64,000 bases of DNA, taken from Enoplosus armatus (lineage: Eukaryota > Chordata > Actinopteri > Centrarchiformes > Enoplosidae). Below, one piece after another: positions 48,423 to 59,403 of the stretch. The first letter of the stretch is position 1. Every line of letters begins with the position of its first letter. The position numbers and the translations under genes are program-made. A model generated the notes under the pieces. It was not told where the DNA came from. It was given only the letters and a program-made list of their open reading frames with translations, and ran no database searches. Where the stretch lies: positions 17,758,658-17,822,657 of the forward strand of contig NC_092192.1 in NCBI RefSeq assembly GCF_043641665.1, written 5' to 3'.

Positions 48423-51090
48423 GAACCCAGAAGAGAACTGCCATGATATAATCACCTCTTCATGGGAGTCTCTGGCTGAATGTCTTCCCTGTGACTCACA
48501 ACGAAGATGTAAAACAACTGTCCTCCCTCAGTCCCTCCGCTCCAGCTGTTCTTTCTCTCTCCAATCCCCCGTACAAACATCGACCACTAATCACCTCAGC
48601 TTTCTACCTTATTTTCTCTTTTAAGCATGAATCTGCATGATTCTACAACATGTTTGAAATATTTGGACATAGAATTGAAATCATTTATGGCAGGCATATT
48701 TGGACATTTCTAGAGTTGCCTCATGTAGTAAATCATTCCCTCCTTAACGCTTTGAAACTCCTCAATGGACAATTTTGCCTTCTCTCCAGGGTTTACGCTG
48801 TGTGCCGTTGTTCTAGAAACCATCAGTAGATCGTCATATACGTAAGTCGCCATCATGCAAGCTTTTTAAAGCAAAAGTTCAAAACACGCCTATTCACAAA
48901 TACACATACGAATCAGGGTGAATATAATTCTTCCATAAATCTGATAGATACTGAACTGTAGCTGGTCATGTCACTGATTCAGGCTTTGCACTCGGTGTGT
49001 TCCTTTTTGAATAATAATTTCTACTGTATTGTGAGTCTTGCTGTGTAGCAAGGCTCACACTGTCAACTAGTAACTTGCTGTTGAAATAATGAACCAATGA
49101 CGGATGATTTTAGATTTCTTAATTTTTTTAACAATGTTTGTCGTACTCAACAGTGATGAATGTGTGAAAATGACAACAACAAAAAAAAGAATGAAAGAAA
49201 AGAAAACTGGAAAAAAGGGAAAAACAAACAGGGGATGCATTGCTTCTCTTTTTATTTGATTGTAGACACTGTAGTTCTATAGAAACGATAATGAGGTCAG
49301 GTGTGCAATTATATAGCATCTGGCTGTATTGGGGAGACAGGAATTACACTGCAATATTGAATTTGAACATGTTCAGGTTTAAAATCTCGTTTCAGCCTGT
49401 CTCTCCTTGTTGGGGGGAGTGAGCGAGGGTGCATGGGGGAGGTGTGTCCTCAGAACATTTTTAATCAGCGGCACTCTGACGTCACCACTCGGTGCACGGC
49501 CAGAGTGCGCAGCGTGTAAAACATTCAAACATGATGAAGCATATTTTTCAAAAACAGGGTCAAATGTCAATTCAGCTGTCTTTGTAACAGGGTTTTGCTT
49601 TTCACGTGTATAAGCTATTACCACCCCAACCTAATTCTCACTGACTTTCCCCATGAAAAATCATATTCATCAGTTAAAAAATACAATTACAGTGGAAATT
49701 TAAAAAAAAAAGATATTTTGTAATGATAAATACTCTGGTTATTGAAAAGAGAAAGAATATTAAAAAGTATTTATCTTTGCTGTGGTACAAGGGAATATAA
49801 GGTCCAGGCAAGGTGTTGTTTTATGAATATTCAAGTTTTTATAGATATTTTATGTATTAACTTTTAATGCTGCTTTTGTGAGCTTCTTCAAGGGCATTTT
49901 GTGTTGCGTATTTGTAGTTTAGTGCATATGATGTTGTTTTGATAGTGTACATAAGTTACAACTGAATCTAGAGTACTTTTCTTGACCTCAGAGGTAGCGC
50001 TGTTGCACTACTGCGAAGCCCAGGACTTCTCATTTTCTCAGAAACAAGGAGCTTATTAGGATCACTTATTAGGGTGCTAAATGATCAAATCTAATCGGGT
50101 GAAGTAAGGAGGTTAGGTCGCACGAAGGAGAACCGTGTTAATTATAGTTGCAGTATTCCAGTGCTGACTCATGCATTAAAAGTATTCAGCAGATGACAGC
50201 ACTTTGAGATATGCACTGAATCTAAATGCGATCGCACTCAGTAACACAGTAACGCAGTAAAGAGAGAATATTTCTAGATGTATCGAGTTACATATTCTGA
50301 GTCAGTGAAATCTAACCTCCCTCTTCCTCTCTCTCACTGTTGCCTGGTGTTGGTGTTACACCAGGCTGCCCAGACATAAACACAGCTGGCTGTCTGTCAG
50401 ACTAAAGATGTCACTTAATGAGGGATCTCTTTACTGTGGAGAACATGTGATGTGTGCAATCAATGCCTGAACTGGTTGATTCCAACAGTGTTTAAAGAAT
50501 TCATAAATTGCACATATGATGAGCTCCTTGCGTGCCTTCTGCATTGTAAAAGATATATACGTTGACTGTTGATGAATGAAACAATGGCATGTCATACAGT
50601 ATTACAAATTACAGTTTCCCAGTGATAAAACACTTTGAATTGCGGAGGTGTTGTCGGATAGGGGCTCAGCCTTTTTGGTTGAGCAGACGTTCTATTAAGA
50701 ACCAGTAGATGCATTTACTGTAAATTCAACTGCTTTATACTTTGTGTTTTTTATACAGTAGACTTTTTGATATCTTCTGTATTCACTGTGATCGAATGGC
50801 ACAGGAGGCACTTGTGCTCGGCGTAGTAAACGTGTGTTCTTTCTCATTTGTGTACACGGCTCTGTTTTTTTTTCCTCCGCTAATTTGCCAGTCAGACTGT
50901 GTAGTATGCTTCGAGAGTTGCGTCAAGCCTAAATCCAGTTCCATCCCACTTAGTGGATCAAAGACAGTATGGGAGAGAATGGTTTTGCTTTATTTTCAGG
51001 TCTAGTTAATTGTCGGATTTTGATGTCGCTTATTTGGCTTAAATGTTCTGCCTGATCATACTAGTTTGAATAAAGCTTTTTAATCTGTCT
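48423..51090 (+). other. Probable gene 2 3' UTR exon
   Basis: A pyrimidine-rich TGTTCTGTCTCTTAGCAG precedes 48423, with tandem acceptors 3 bases apart (exon start 48420 or 48423). The next AATAAA is at 51069-51074. With a stop in exon 2, this region is untranslated. One frame beginning GAACCCAGAAG stays open for about 65 codons (NPEENCHDIITSSW and on), treated separately as a possible alternative tail. Confidence 0.35.
51069..51074 (+). terminator. Candidate polyadenylation signal of gene 2
   Basis: GAATAAAGC followed by TTTTTAATCTGTCTGTCTGTTGCGTC. It is the first AATAAA after the candidate last exon. A second one lies at 51310-51315, after the TC repeat. Confidence 0.5.
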
Positions 51091-51159
51091 GTCTGTTGCG
51101 TCTCTGTGATGAAAAATGAAACAAAGTTATCAAAAGTTACTTCTGGAATGTGACACACA

Positions 51160-51160
<1 letters not shown>

Positions 51161-51207
<47 letters not shown>

Positions 51208-51229
51208 GTCTCTCTCCCTCTCTCTCTCT
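51161..51229. repeat. (TC)n microsatellite
   Basis: About 69 bases of mostly CT units with a few substitutions, seen directly. Confidence 0.97.
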
Positions 51230-52188
51230 GAAATTCCCCTCGCATACACACATTTTGACCCAGTTTCTCTGTATAACGCTCTGTACTAATTCTTGGAAAT
51301 TGAAAACTAAATAAAGGAGATGTGCCTGCAGTTCAAATTGCAGAAGCAGACAAATAGTAGCTTTGTCAGGATTAGTAAAAGCCTAGAGCCAAATTGCATA
51401 GTCTGCTCTTGACACACAGGGCTTTCAGTCTGCAGTCCCACAGGAGACTGATGTGTGAGGGCCCCATGCATTTGTATGATCTGAAGAAATTCCCATTAGG
51501 ACAGTGATCAGTACTCTGATATGTTTTCACACAGATTTCCAGACAGAATAATAGAGTTAAGTGAGAAGTGCTATAGAGACGTAATATGGTAAATTTAGGA
51601 CATGAAATTCAAAATAGTTCATCATAAGTTGGATGGGTGGTGAGGCGTGGCGACCACTCATCTCACCAGTACTTTGCAACACTGGCAATACTATGTTAAA
51701 ACGCCTGAAGGTCTTCTGGTTACTTGCTTTAAAAGGATTGAAAGTAGGTCGGAGGAAACAAGCAGTGCACCTGTGGCTACATTCATGTGTGCTGAGTATT
51801 GCTGTAATACTTGCCATCAATTCGCCTCCCCAGTGGTCTGCATTTTCAGGACCGGTGCTGTCCATGTAGCTGAAAGTTGCACAACCCAGCTGTGATGCAC
51901 TGCGGGGCAAAAGACTACTTTTCATTACACTGTGTACTTGAAGGTAAAATTGGATTTTTTTTCCCCCAGTTATACAATTCACTCTGCAGGGTGCCCTGCA
52001 AAATGTTTTCATACACAATCATGTTTTTTCAGTTATTTCTCCTTATAGTATCTTGGGTAAGAGCAGCATGTAGGGCAGCTGTGAATAGCCACCCACATTG
52101 CCGATTTGTTCAGCAATCCAAATTGTGTGAATGCTGTGGAATTAAATGGCAATTCAGTTTGATTTTCAGGCCAAATTTTCCTCTCACA

Positions 52189-52300
52189 GTCCAAAGACAT
52201 GCAGGTCAGGTGTACTGAAACCTCCGTGATGGACTGCTGACCTAGGATTAGGATTTCAGTACATGCTAGGCTAAAATCTAGTCCCAACATGACCTTGAAC
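52189..52300 (+). repeat. Fragment of a common teleost interspersed repeat
   Basis: CACAGTCCAAAGACATGCAG followed by GTCAGGTGTACTGAAAC and GATGGACTG, a decayed copy of the dispersed fish sequence whose consensus I recall as running from 'cagtccaaagacatgca' through 'gattggtgactc'. It is probably the same family as 57374-57571 in the opposite orientation. Confidence 0.6.
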
Positions 52301-54826
52301 AGAAACAGGCCAGTCTGGAAAATCAATAAATAGGCAGTGCCAGTTGTTAATATCATTTACATATGTATATTACATGGGGAAGGGATTTTACTGACCACAA
52401 ACCCTTTTTTGTTATGTGGCAACAAGAGCTTATGTAGCCTTTAAGTGTTTCCACACTGCACTTATGTATATATATATCTCAATCACAGAACAGCAGCAGC
52501 ACTGGAAAACTTTCCCCTCTCCACAGTAAAGTAGTAGTGAGGCTTTTTCAGATGATGCTTGGCCGTCTTGAAGAGGTATGCAATTAAGCACCCCATTATA
52601 CATTATCAGGATTTCTTTTTCAGTGCTGCAGTGCTTTAATTTCTAGTCTTTAGGCTTCAGCATAAAGCACTTTAAAATATACCTCCCTCACAATCAGATA
52701 ACTGCTTTTGTTTGCATGGAGCTGGACTGGTAGACAGCAGTGTATCGATCCAGTAAATGTGTTTCACTATTGAGCACTACGTCAGTTTTGCTATTGACTA
52801 CTGGATTAGAATTTTAAAAATGGAGATTTTCAGAGATGGGTGCAAGCAGTTTAAGCATATTTTAACCAGATTATGTGGATTTTCTCAATCCTGTCTAGAT
52901 TTGGTCTGTATAAAAGTCCATTTTAAATCAGTTTGAATGTGTGCATTTGCATTGTCAGACCTTCCAACATGAATCTTAAACTTAAAACTAGTCTCCTTTT
53001 ATATTCATTCATGTAATGTTGGTTTAGTCCTTAATGGCAGAAGTATTTGGAAGCCAATTCCCTGCATAAGGCTGTAGGTGGCAACAGTCAATTCAAGCTT
53101 TGGCATGCAGAGGCATTTTAGCAGAAGGTGTTCTCTGGTGCCCTCTGTCTGTGCTATCAGGCCTGGAGTATGTGGAGGATGTGAGGGTGAGTGGTGTGTC
53201 AAAAAAGGGTTTGGGTGCTATCATAATCCGTGCAAACCCTTGCTGTTATTACACTTGTCATTTTGATGTGATTTTTAGGAATAGATTCTAAAGCTCTGAT
53301 ATAATTAGGCCATGTCAGAGCAACTTTGCCTGCTAGACAGGTTTATCAGTGCAGCTGTCTGCACATGTACGAGTCCTTTGAGCACACTCACAAGCGAACA
53401 GAATAAAGCACGACAGAGCAGTGGTTATATTCTAAGCTACGAAGTTTCGGACAAAAGTGTGAATCAATAAATCTTTACTTCTACCAATCCTGAGTGTCAC
53501 TGTGTTTCTTAAAAACGTTCTTCAAGTTAAAGTGTGAGACAGGCTGTGGGTGCTTGACCCAAATTGTATGAGTGAGTCAGATCAGCCGAGAAGATACCCT
53601 GGCTGCAGCTCATGCTCAATGGGGTCATGAGTCTTAACACCTAGAGCCTCGGTTTCCACCACAGCTGGAAGGATAAAGGCAAGAGGTCTTAAGCAAGAGT
53701 CCAGTAATCAGTCAGAAGTCAGAGGGAGGATTGAATTGTCAGTTTTCTATTTTGTGACTGGGCTGTGTGAAAAGATAAAACAGTTGTTGCATCGCCGTGG
53801 AAATGGATATGAACAGGTTGTCGCTCTGATTTAGAGACGCGCGCTGGACAAGACGGGAATACAGATCTATTACTGCATCTGCAAAGTCTGTGATTTTTTG
53901 AAGCCAGATCTCCAAAGACAACATCTGTCTTGTTGCCTTTATATTACATCAGTGAGATCTTGTTTTGATGAGGCAAACGCTGCTGTAGATTAGAGAGAAT
54001 TTGTGCCTTGATTATTGTAATATTTATATATAGAAGTGTATACATGAATAAGGAACAGGCTTCACATCCACAGGGGAGCCAGTGACTGAAGCAGTCTATG
54101 CTGATCTGGAGCACTGTGACGGAGTTTAAGTGCAGTGAGATTTAGGCTCCATCTTGAGTGACGCCTGTGGCAGGTTTTTTTATGTGTGGCTGCCCTTGCC
54201 ATGGGGTCACTGCTGCACTAGTTTGTGTTGGCCACTCTGTGTTGGTTGTTTTAGATGGCTGCATGTGAGCTGGAATCCAGCACAAACATTGTACGTTTTA
54301 GCAACATTACCATGTCTGTTTGAAAACTTACAGAAAGGTGGATCATTATAATCTTTAATACTGCAAGAATCATGTTTGTGAACTTGAATATTTTAGACAA
54401 TTGGTATCAACAGGCAGATGGACAAACACAGACTCAGCTCAGAGACATTGCAGCTGTCTCTACAAGCATAACTCCATCCTGCAGCCCAATAACTTAACTC
54501 TTATTAGAATGCATATTTGAATAAAGAATGCAAATTATAAAGTAATATCACACTGTCTTTGGTATGCCTAACATGGCTTCCATAGGCTTTTCATTGTGTT
54601 GGCATGTAAATAATTGTGTGGGGACAGTACATTAAATTTAGAATGTTGATCTCAGCTGGCACTGAAACATTCATCAAATTGCTGTTGCTATGGAAACACA
54701 TTTTTCAGAGTCTTATGCAACAAATCCAAAATGGTTCCTACAAACAGGTGAACAATCATCAGTGCATGTCTGAATTAGAATGGATACTCTGTCAGTTCCC
54801 TGAATGTAACACATCTGTTGCACAGT

Positions 54827-54828
<2 letters not shown>

Positions 54829-54859
<31 letters not shown>

Positions 54860-54865
54860 TGTGTG
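54829..54865. repeat. (GT)n microsatellite
   Basis: About seventeen GT units with one substitution near the end. Confidence 0.96.
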
Positions 54866-57373
54866 ACTGGTCATTTTTCAAACACTTTGTCAGTGGCTGT
54901 TTTTTCCAAAATTACTTGCATATTCTTTTAAATAATTTCCCTCTTCTTAATGTCTTTTCTGTTCCAATCAACATGTCAGAACAATTGATAATCAACAAGG
55001 CATGGTTTCACATTGCAGAATTCTGCTGTCAGGTTATAAAGATGAGGATCGTATTGATCCCACTGTATTTCATCTTCCAACCACTGGCAGCCTAAGATTC
55101 ACACGTTTAAATGTATTGGCCAGTCTAATGTCAAGGTTAAAGACATGTATGTCCCTGGGCAGCTTGGGGAGATGGAAGAATCAGGGAAATCTTTGCTTTA
55201 AAAACATATATTTTCAGGCTTGTTTTATTTTAACCTATTTTCTTTTTTCTCTTTTGTTCTTCCCTGCTCTGGTTTAGATTGTCTTTTGCTAATATGTATT
55301 TTATGTATTTTTATGGTGGTCCAGCTGACTCTGCATAGATTATTCAAAGGAGCCATTATGGCTCTCCTCCATCACTGTACATGTATTCACCCAGTGATCT
55401 ATTCTGCTCAAGGCTATCAGGACAGCCTTGCCCTGCCAGATGTTGTGACCGACTTTGCTTGTCTGTTTTGGATGGATTTCCCAGAATCCCTTTGCTTCAG
55501 CCAAAAATAATGTAGCGTCACTCTCACAGTGAAATGCTGGTACTGATTTTTTAAATTTTAAGTGGTTTTGTTGCTCATACCAAGACATACTTTACAGCTA
55601 CTGTCCCTTTCACTCTGCTAAAAGCTGTGTGTGTTCCACATTCAGTGGTATCCTCCCAGTTTCCCTTTTGGTACATGAAGCAATGGCTGCTAATTCATTC
55701 ACTGTCTGATCGCTGTTATCTCTAGGCTCTACCCCAAATTTTACACAAGAGAGCCATGGTTACTGACCTAGCAATCCCTCTTTAGTCTCATTTTTTATGA
55801 CTCACTTGCTCCTCCAATATGCTTCCATAACAATTCCTGTTTTAGAGATAAACACAATATACACAACGGGATATATAAACTCCATGTAACAAGCTGCGTA
55901 TATTTTACGGTAAAGACTGACAATAAATCCAGTATTTCCAAAACCTTCACACATTATTATACATTTTTACTATATGGATTTCCTTTAAACCTCATAATGT
56001 GTGATCCAGTCACATTGTTTGCTGTGTGCATGCATAACTACATTAATATGTGATATTCCTCATCTAACTAATACAGCCAGATATAGATTACATTTTAAAC
56101 TAAGCAAACAGGGATTGTGATCCAAATGACCACAACTGCTGGCTTTGACATAAATAAATAACTAATTATTATAATTAATGCTAGAAATAAGCCATTCATC
56201 TTCACTTGATCCATCTTAATGAGATTATGAGTTTAACTGGATTATAATTTAACATCCAAAGATCCCAAACCAGGTTAAATGCATAATGACAAAACATTGC
56301 TTCTCTTTACATGTCGACATAGCCAGTAATTATACAACTGTGCCCAGATTGATCCAGATGCAAAGTGCTGTGGCTACGTAATTCTGTCACATCAGCCATC
56401 CTGAGCCTGAGAAGCTGTCCCAGGTGCTGAAGTGATCTTTGGCTGATGCTTCCTTTGCCATGGCACAGATGCCTGGTTTGTTTAACAGTTGAGAAATATA
56501 GCTGAACAGAGAATTTTGATTAACTTTATGGCAGGCCGGTTTGTATTTTTAAGCATGAACAGCTTCCATCGAAACCATAAAACCAGTACCCAGCAAACCC
56601 TCCTCAGGTTAGGTCTATATCTTTCCCAGCACAAAAATTCACATCAACCAAAAAATAAATAAAAAATCTGTATGTCTTTGATGTTCAGCTCTTTAGCACC
56701 TCTTCACTTGAGAGAGAGGTTTGTGTGAGATCATGGTGAAATGTGGAAAGTGTAGTAAAAATGGTGTTGTGCTGCCATTTCATCTCCTTGGTAATGAGTT
56801 TTGAAGATGCAACGCCATAGTCACACTAGAAGACCATCATGTTGCATTTGAATGAAAGCAGTGGAAAATGCTGTCCTAGGCTCTGCTCTAAAATGCTCTA
56901 ATTGAGATGTCCATCAAACCATTCAGTGCACTTAGAGCCTGTGGATGACAACATCTTTAAGAACTCCATTTCCATTAATGCTTTAGCATAACATACACAC
57001 ATATAATGCCTCAGAACTGCTTTGTATTGAGTGGTTGTACCTTCCTTCTGCAGGGTTAACATTAACTATGATATGAAATGGTACCCTGACCAGTCATCAG
57101 AATGTTGCATGTGTGTTTTAAAGTTTCCCATTGAACACCTCACCCACGTCTCCAAATATCCACCTGTGACCAGGGATTGAGGGTTTAACCTCACAAAGTG
57201 TTATTTTGACCCCTACAACACAGAAGGAATAGCAGAGACCAGGTTTCCAATGGAAAAAAACTAAAACAAAAGAAAGAATTGCACACTGACAAGAGCCACT
57301 AAATGGATATTGAAGAATGATCTTACATGTTTTACCTCAATCAGCTCTCACTCATTTAAGGTGGTAAACCTTA

Positions 57374-57571
57374 CTATCCATCCATCCATTTTCTATGGCC
57401 ACTTAGATTAGGCAGGGTCTCAGGTGGCTGGAGCATACATGGCAGCATGCATTGGGTGAGATGCAGTGAACCCCCCCCCCACAGCTTGTAACACACACAG
57501 ACAGCCACGTTTTCACCTGTGGACAATTTAGATTAATAAGTTCACCTGAGAGAACATGTAAACTCTGGGAC
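57374..57571 (-). repeat. Common teleost interspersed repeat, decayed
   Basis: Begins ATCCATCCATCCATTTTCTA, continues with AGGCAGGGTCTCAGGTGGCTGGAGC, AGACAGCCACGTTTTCACCTGTGGACAATTTAGA and ends near GAGAACATGTAAACTC, in the order expected of a very abundant fish repeat (LINE/SINE-type 3' sequence). A poly-C run interrupts it at 57471-57480. Confidence 0.75.
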
Positions 57572-58079
57572 AACATCAATGCAAATGTTTGCTTGTGTTT
57601 CTCTTGTTTTGTCATGTGTGTCTTTGATTCTCGACCACCAGCTTTAGGGTTAATAAAGCTTAATAAATAAAGAAATTCAGTTTAACAGAATAAGTGAAAA
57701 GGGGGGATTGTTGCATTTCTTGGAGAGGGGAAAAGAATGAACCTTGAAAACATTTTTAATTGTAGGCTGGATCTTCCTTTGAAAAGGTCAAATAGCCTGC
57801 CCCTGCATCATGTATGTTGATTAATACAGCCTCAGTATTTATTCATTTATTTGTTTATTTATTTCATATTAGGCTATATTCAGCGCACTATCAGCCTTCC
57901 TGTTTCCATATATAGGCTAACCCTATATGTGTCTCTTCGGGATACAGCCTTGTCTATAGAGAAATGAGACCTCTGCTTTATGGGGTCCACCACGGGCATC
58001 TTAAATACGATTATGTGACCTGACAGTCTGAGGTCTACCACTGACAGTGATCCATGTGGAGGGAAGGTTGTGATTGTCA

Positions 58080-59403
58080 GTGCAATGCTCTCTCTGTGCT
58101 GCGCCTTGCCCGAACGCTCGCCATGCGGTAGGCTGCGCCGCAGAATCGCTACCGGCAAATTCACCACCCTTATGACTCCGGCACAGACAAAGGAAGACAA
58201 ACATAAGCCAGTCCCCCCCCCAAACATGTGTCTGTGAATGCGACCACGTTTTTGCTTATAGCTTCCATTTTGGGAGGGGGGCGGTGGCGTTGTAGAGTAT
58301 TGCGCGGATTAGCCCCCTGACCTTGCATTTCTGAGCAACAGTGAGTCCAGACAAATCTAACACCGGTGAATTTAATGTTTTAGCCACATCTTCTATATAT
58401 ATTTTCCATTTCAATAACCCCACCGTGTGTTTTTCAGTCATGTGCTGCACAGCTATTCTGATTGATGGAGTGGACGACTGGTGTCCCTGAATGCGTGAAC
58501 ATGTACATGGCTGTTTTGTGTGTCTTAATTCCGGAGGTTCAATGTGGTGGTCGTCTATTAGCTGCCCGAGACCCTTCCCCGACATCGCAATGGAGGGATG
58601 AGAGGAGAGGGGTGGGTGGGGAGGGAGGAGGGGAGCTGCGCCACAGCGGAGAGGAGAGAGCTGGAGTCTGAGTGCGCGCTAGGGTGGGATACTGTCCCTC
58701 CAAGGTCAAGCTCGCTACATTAAATAACCCAATTTCCGGTTACCGTTTTCAAAATAAGTCCTCTCTAAATGAACGCGCATTCTAAATTCTCAATTAAGCA
58801 CCCTGGTGCATGGTTCATGGCAATATAAATTAAACAAAATGTCAAAGTAAGTGTTTGTTCATTGCGCGTGATGGCAAAACAGTTAAACATTTGGACTGGA
58901 AAAACTAGGAATGGATGAAAACCCTGACAGGCTTTGCCGTTTATTTCAGCACTTAACCAAAACACTGGAGGGACTTCTCCAGTTTTGGGCTCCCTGGGTG
59001 CGTGTCTCCTTTTCTTCCCCTCTAGTTCAGAAAACTGAACTTGCTGGAGAAAAAAAAAAAAGCGACATTTTTGTTTTATTTTGAAAAGAATTACACATCT
59101 TTTCCGGTTTTATGGTGGCCAATTTTGAGAGTCTTGACGGACCTCACAGCTCCAGCGGCAGGGAAACACACCCGTCAGCAGCGCGCACTGGAGACGAGAA
59201 AAAAAGCGCATCACGGACAAAGGAAATATGGGTGCGCTGGAGAGGATTCACCTCAGCCGGGTAACACAATGGATGAGCCGCGTCTGTTTCCTTTACCGGG
59301 AGACCAATTAGCCCACCTTAATGAGGTTCTGGGATGCAAGATACTGCAAGCTAAAAAGGCGGAAGGCTGCGTTTAATCCGTCTGCGGATCCTATGAGCTT
59401 GCA
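58080..59403 (+). promoter_or_regulatory. Gene 3 promoter and 5' leader region
   Basis: The region before gene 3 is GC-richer than the desert, with purine-rich GGGAGG/GAGGAGG tracts (58590-58670) and a GCGCGCT near 58675. The last 200 bases contain three short upstream ORFs: 59228-59311 (27 codons), 59269-59376 (35 codons) and 59393-59434 (13 codons, overlapping the main ATG). These could lower translation. The transcription start is unknown, and a 5' UTR intron cannot be excluded. Confidence 0.45.

Larger units (their letters stand above)
51091..58079. other. Gene 2 to gene 3 interval, gene-free
   Basis: No coding exon was recognised in about 7 kb; all open frames are short and shared between strands. 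It carries a TC microsatellite, a TG microsatellite and two fragments of a common teleost interspersed repeat (52189-52300 and 57374-57571, opposite orientations). The absence of further cadherin exons is notable if this is a clustered-protocadherin locus. Confidence 0.55.

Noticed and set aside
59041..59376. 111-codon frame just upstream of gene 3
   Set aside because: It starts at a TTG and a poly-A stretch and has no similarity. The parts starting at real ATGs are treated as uORFs.
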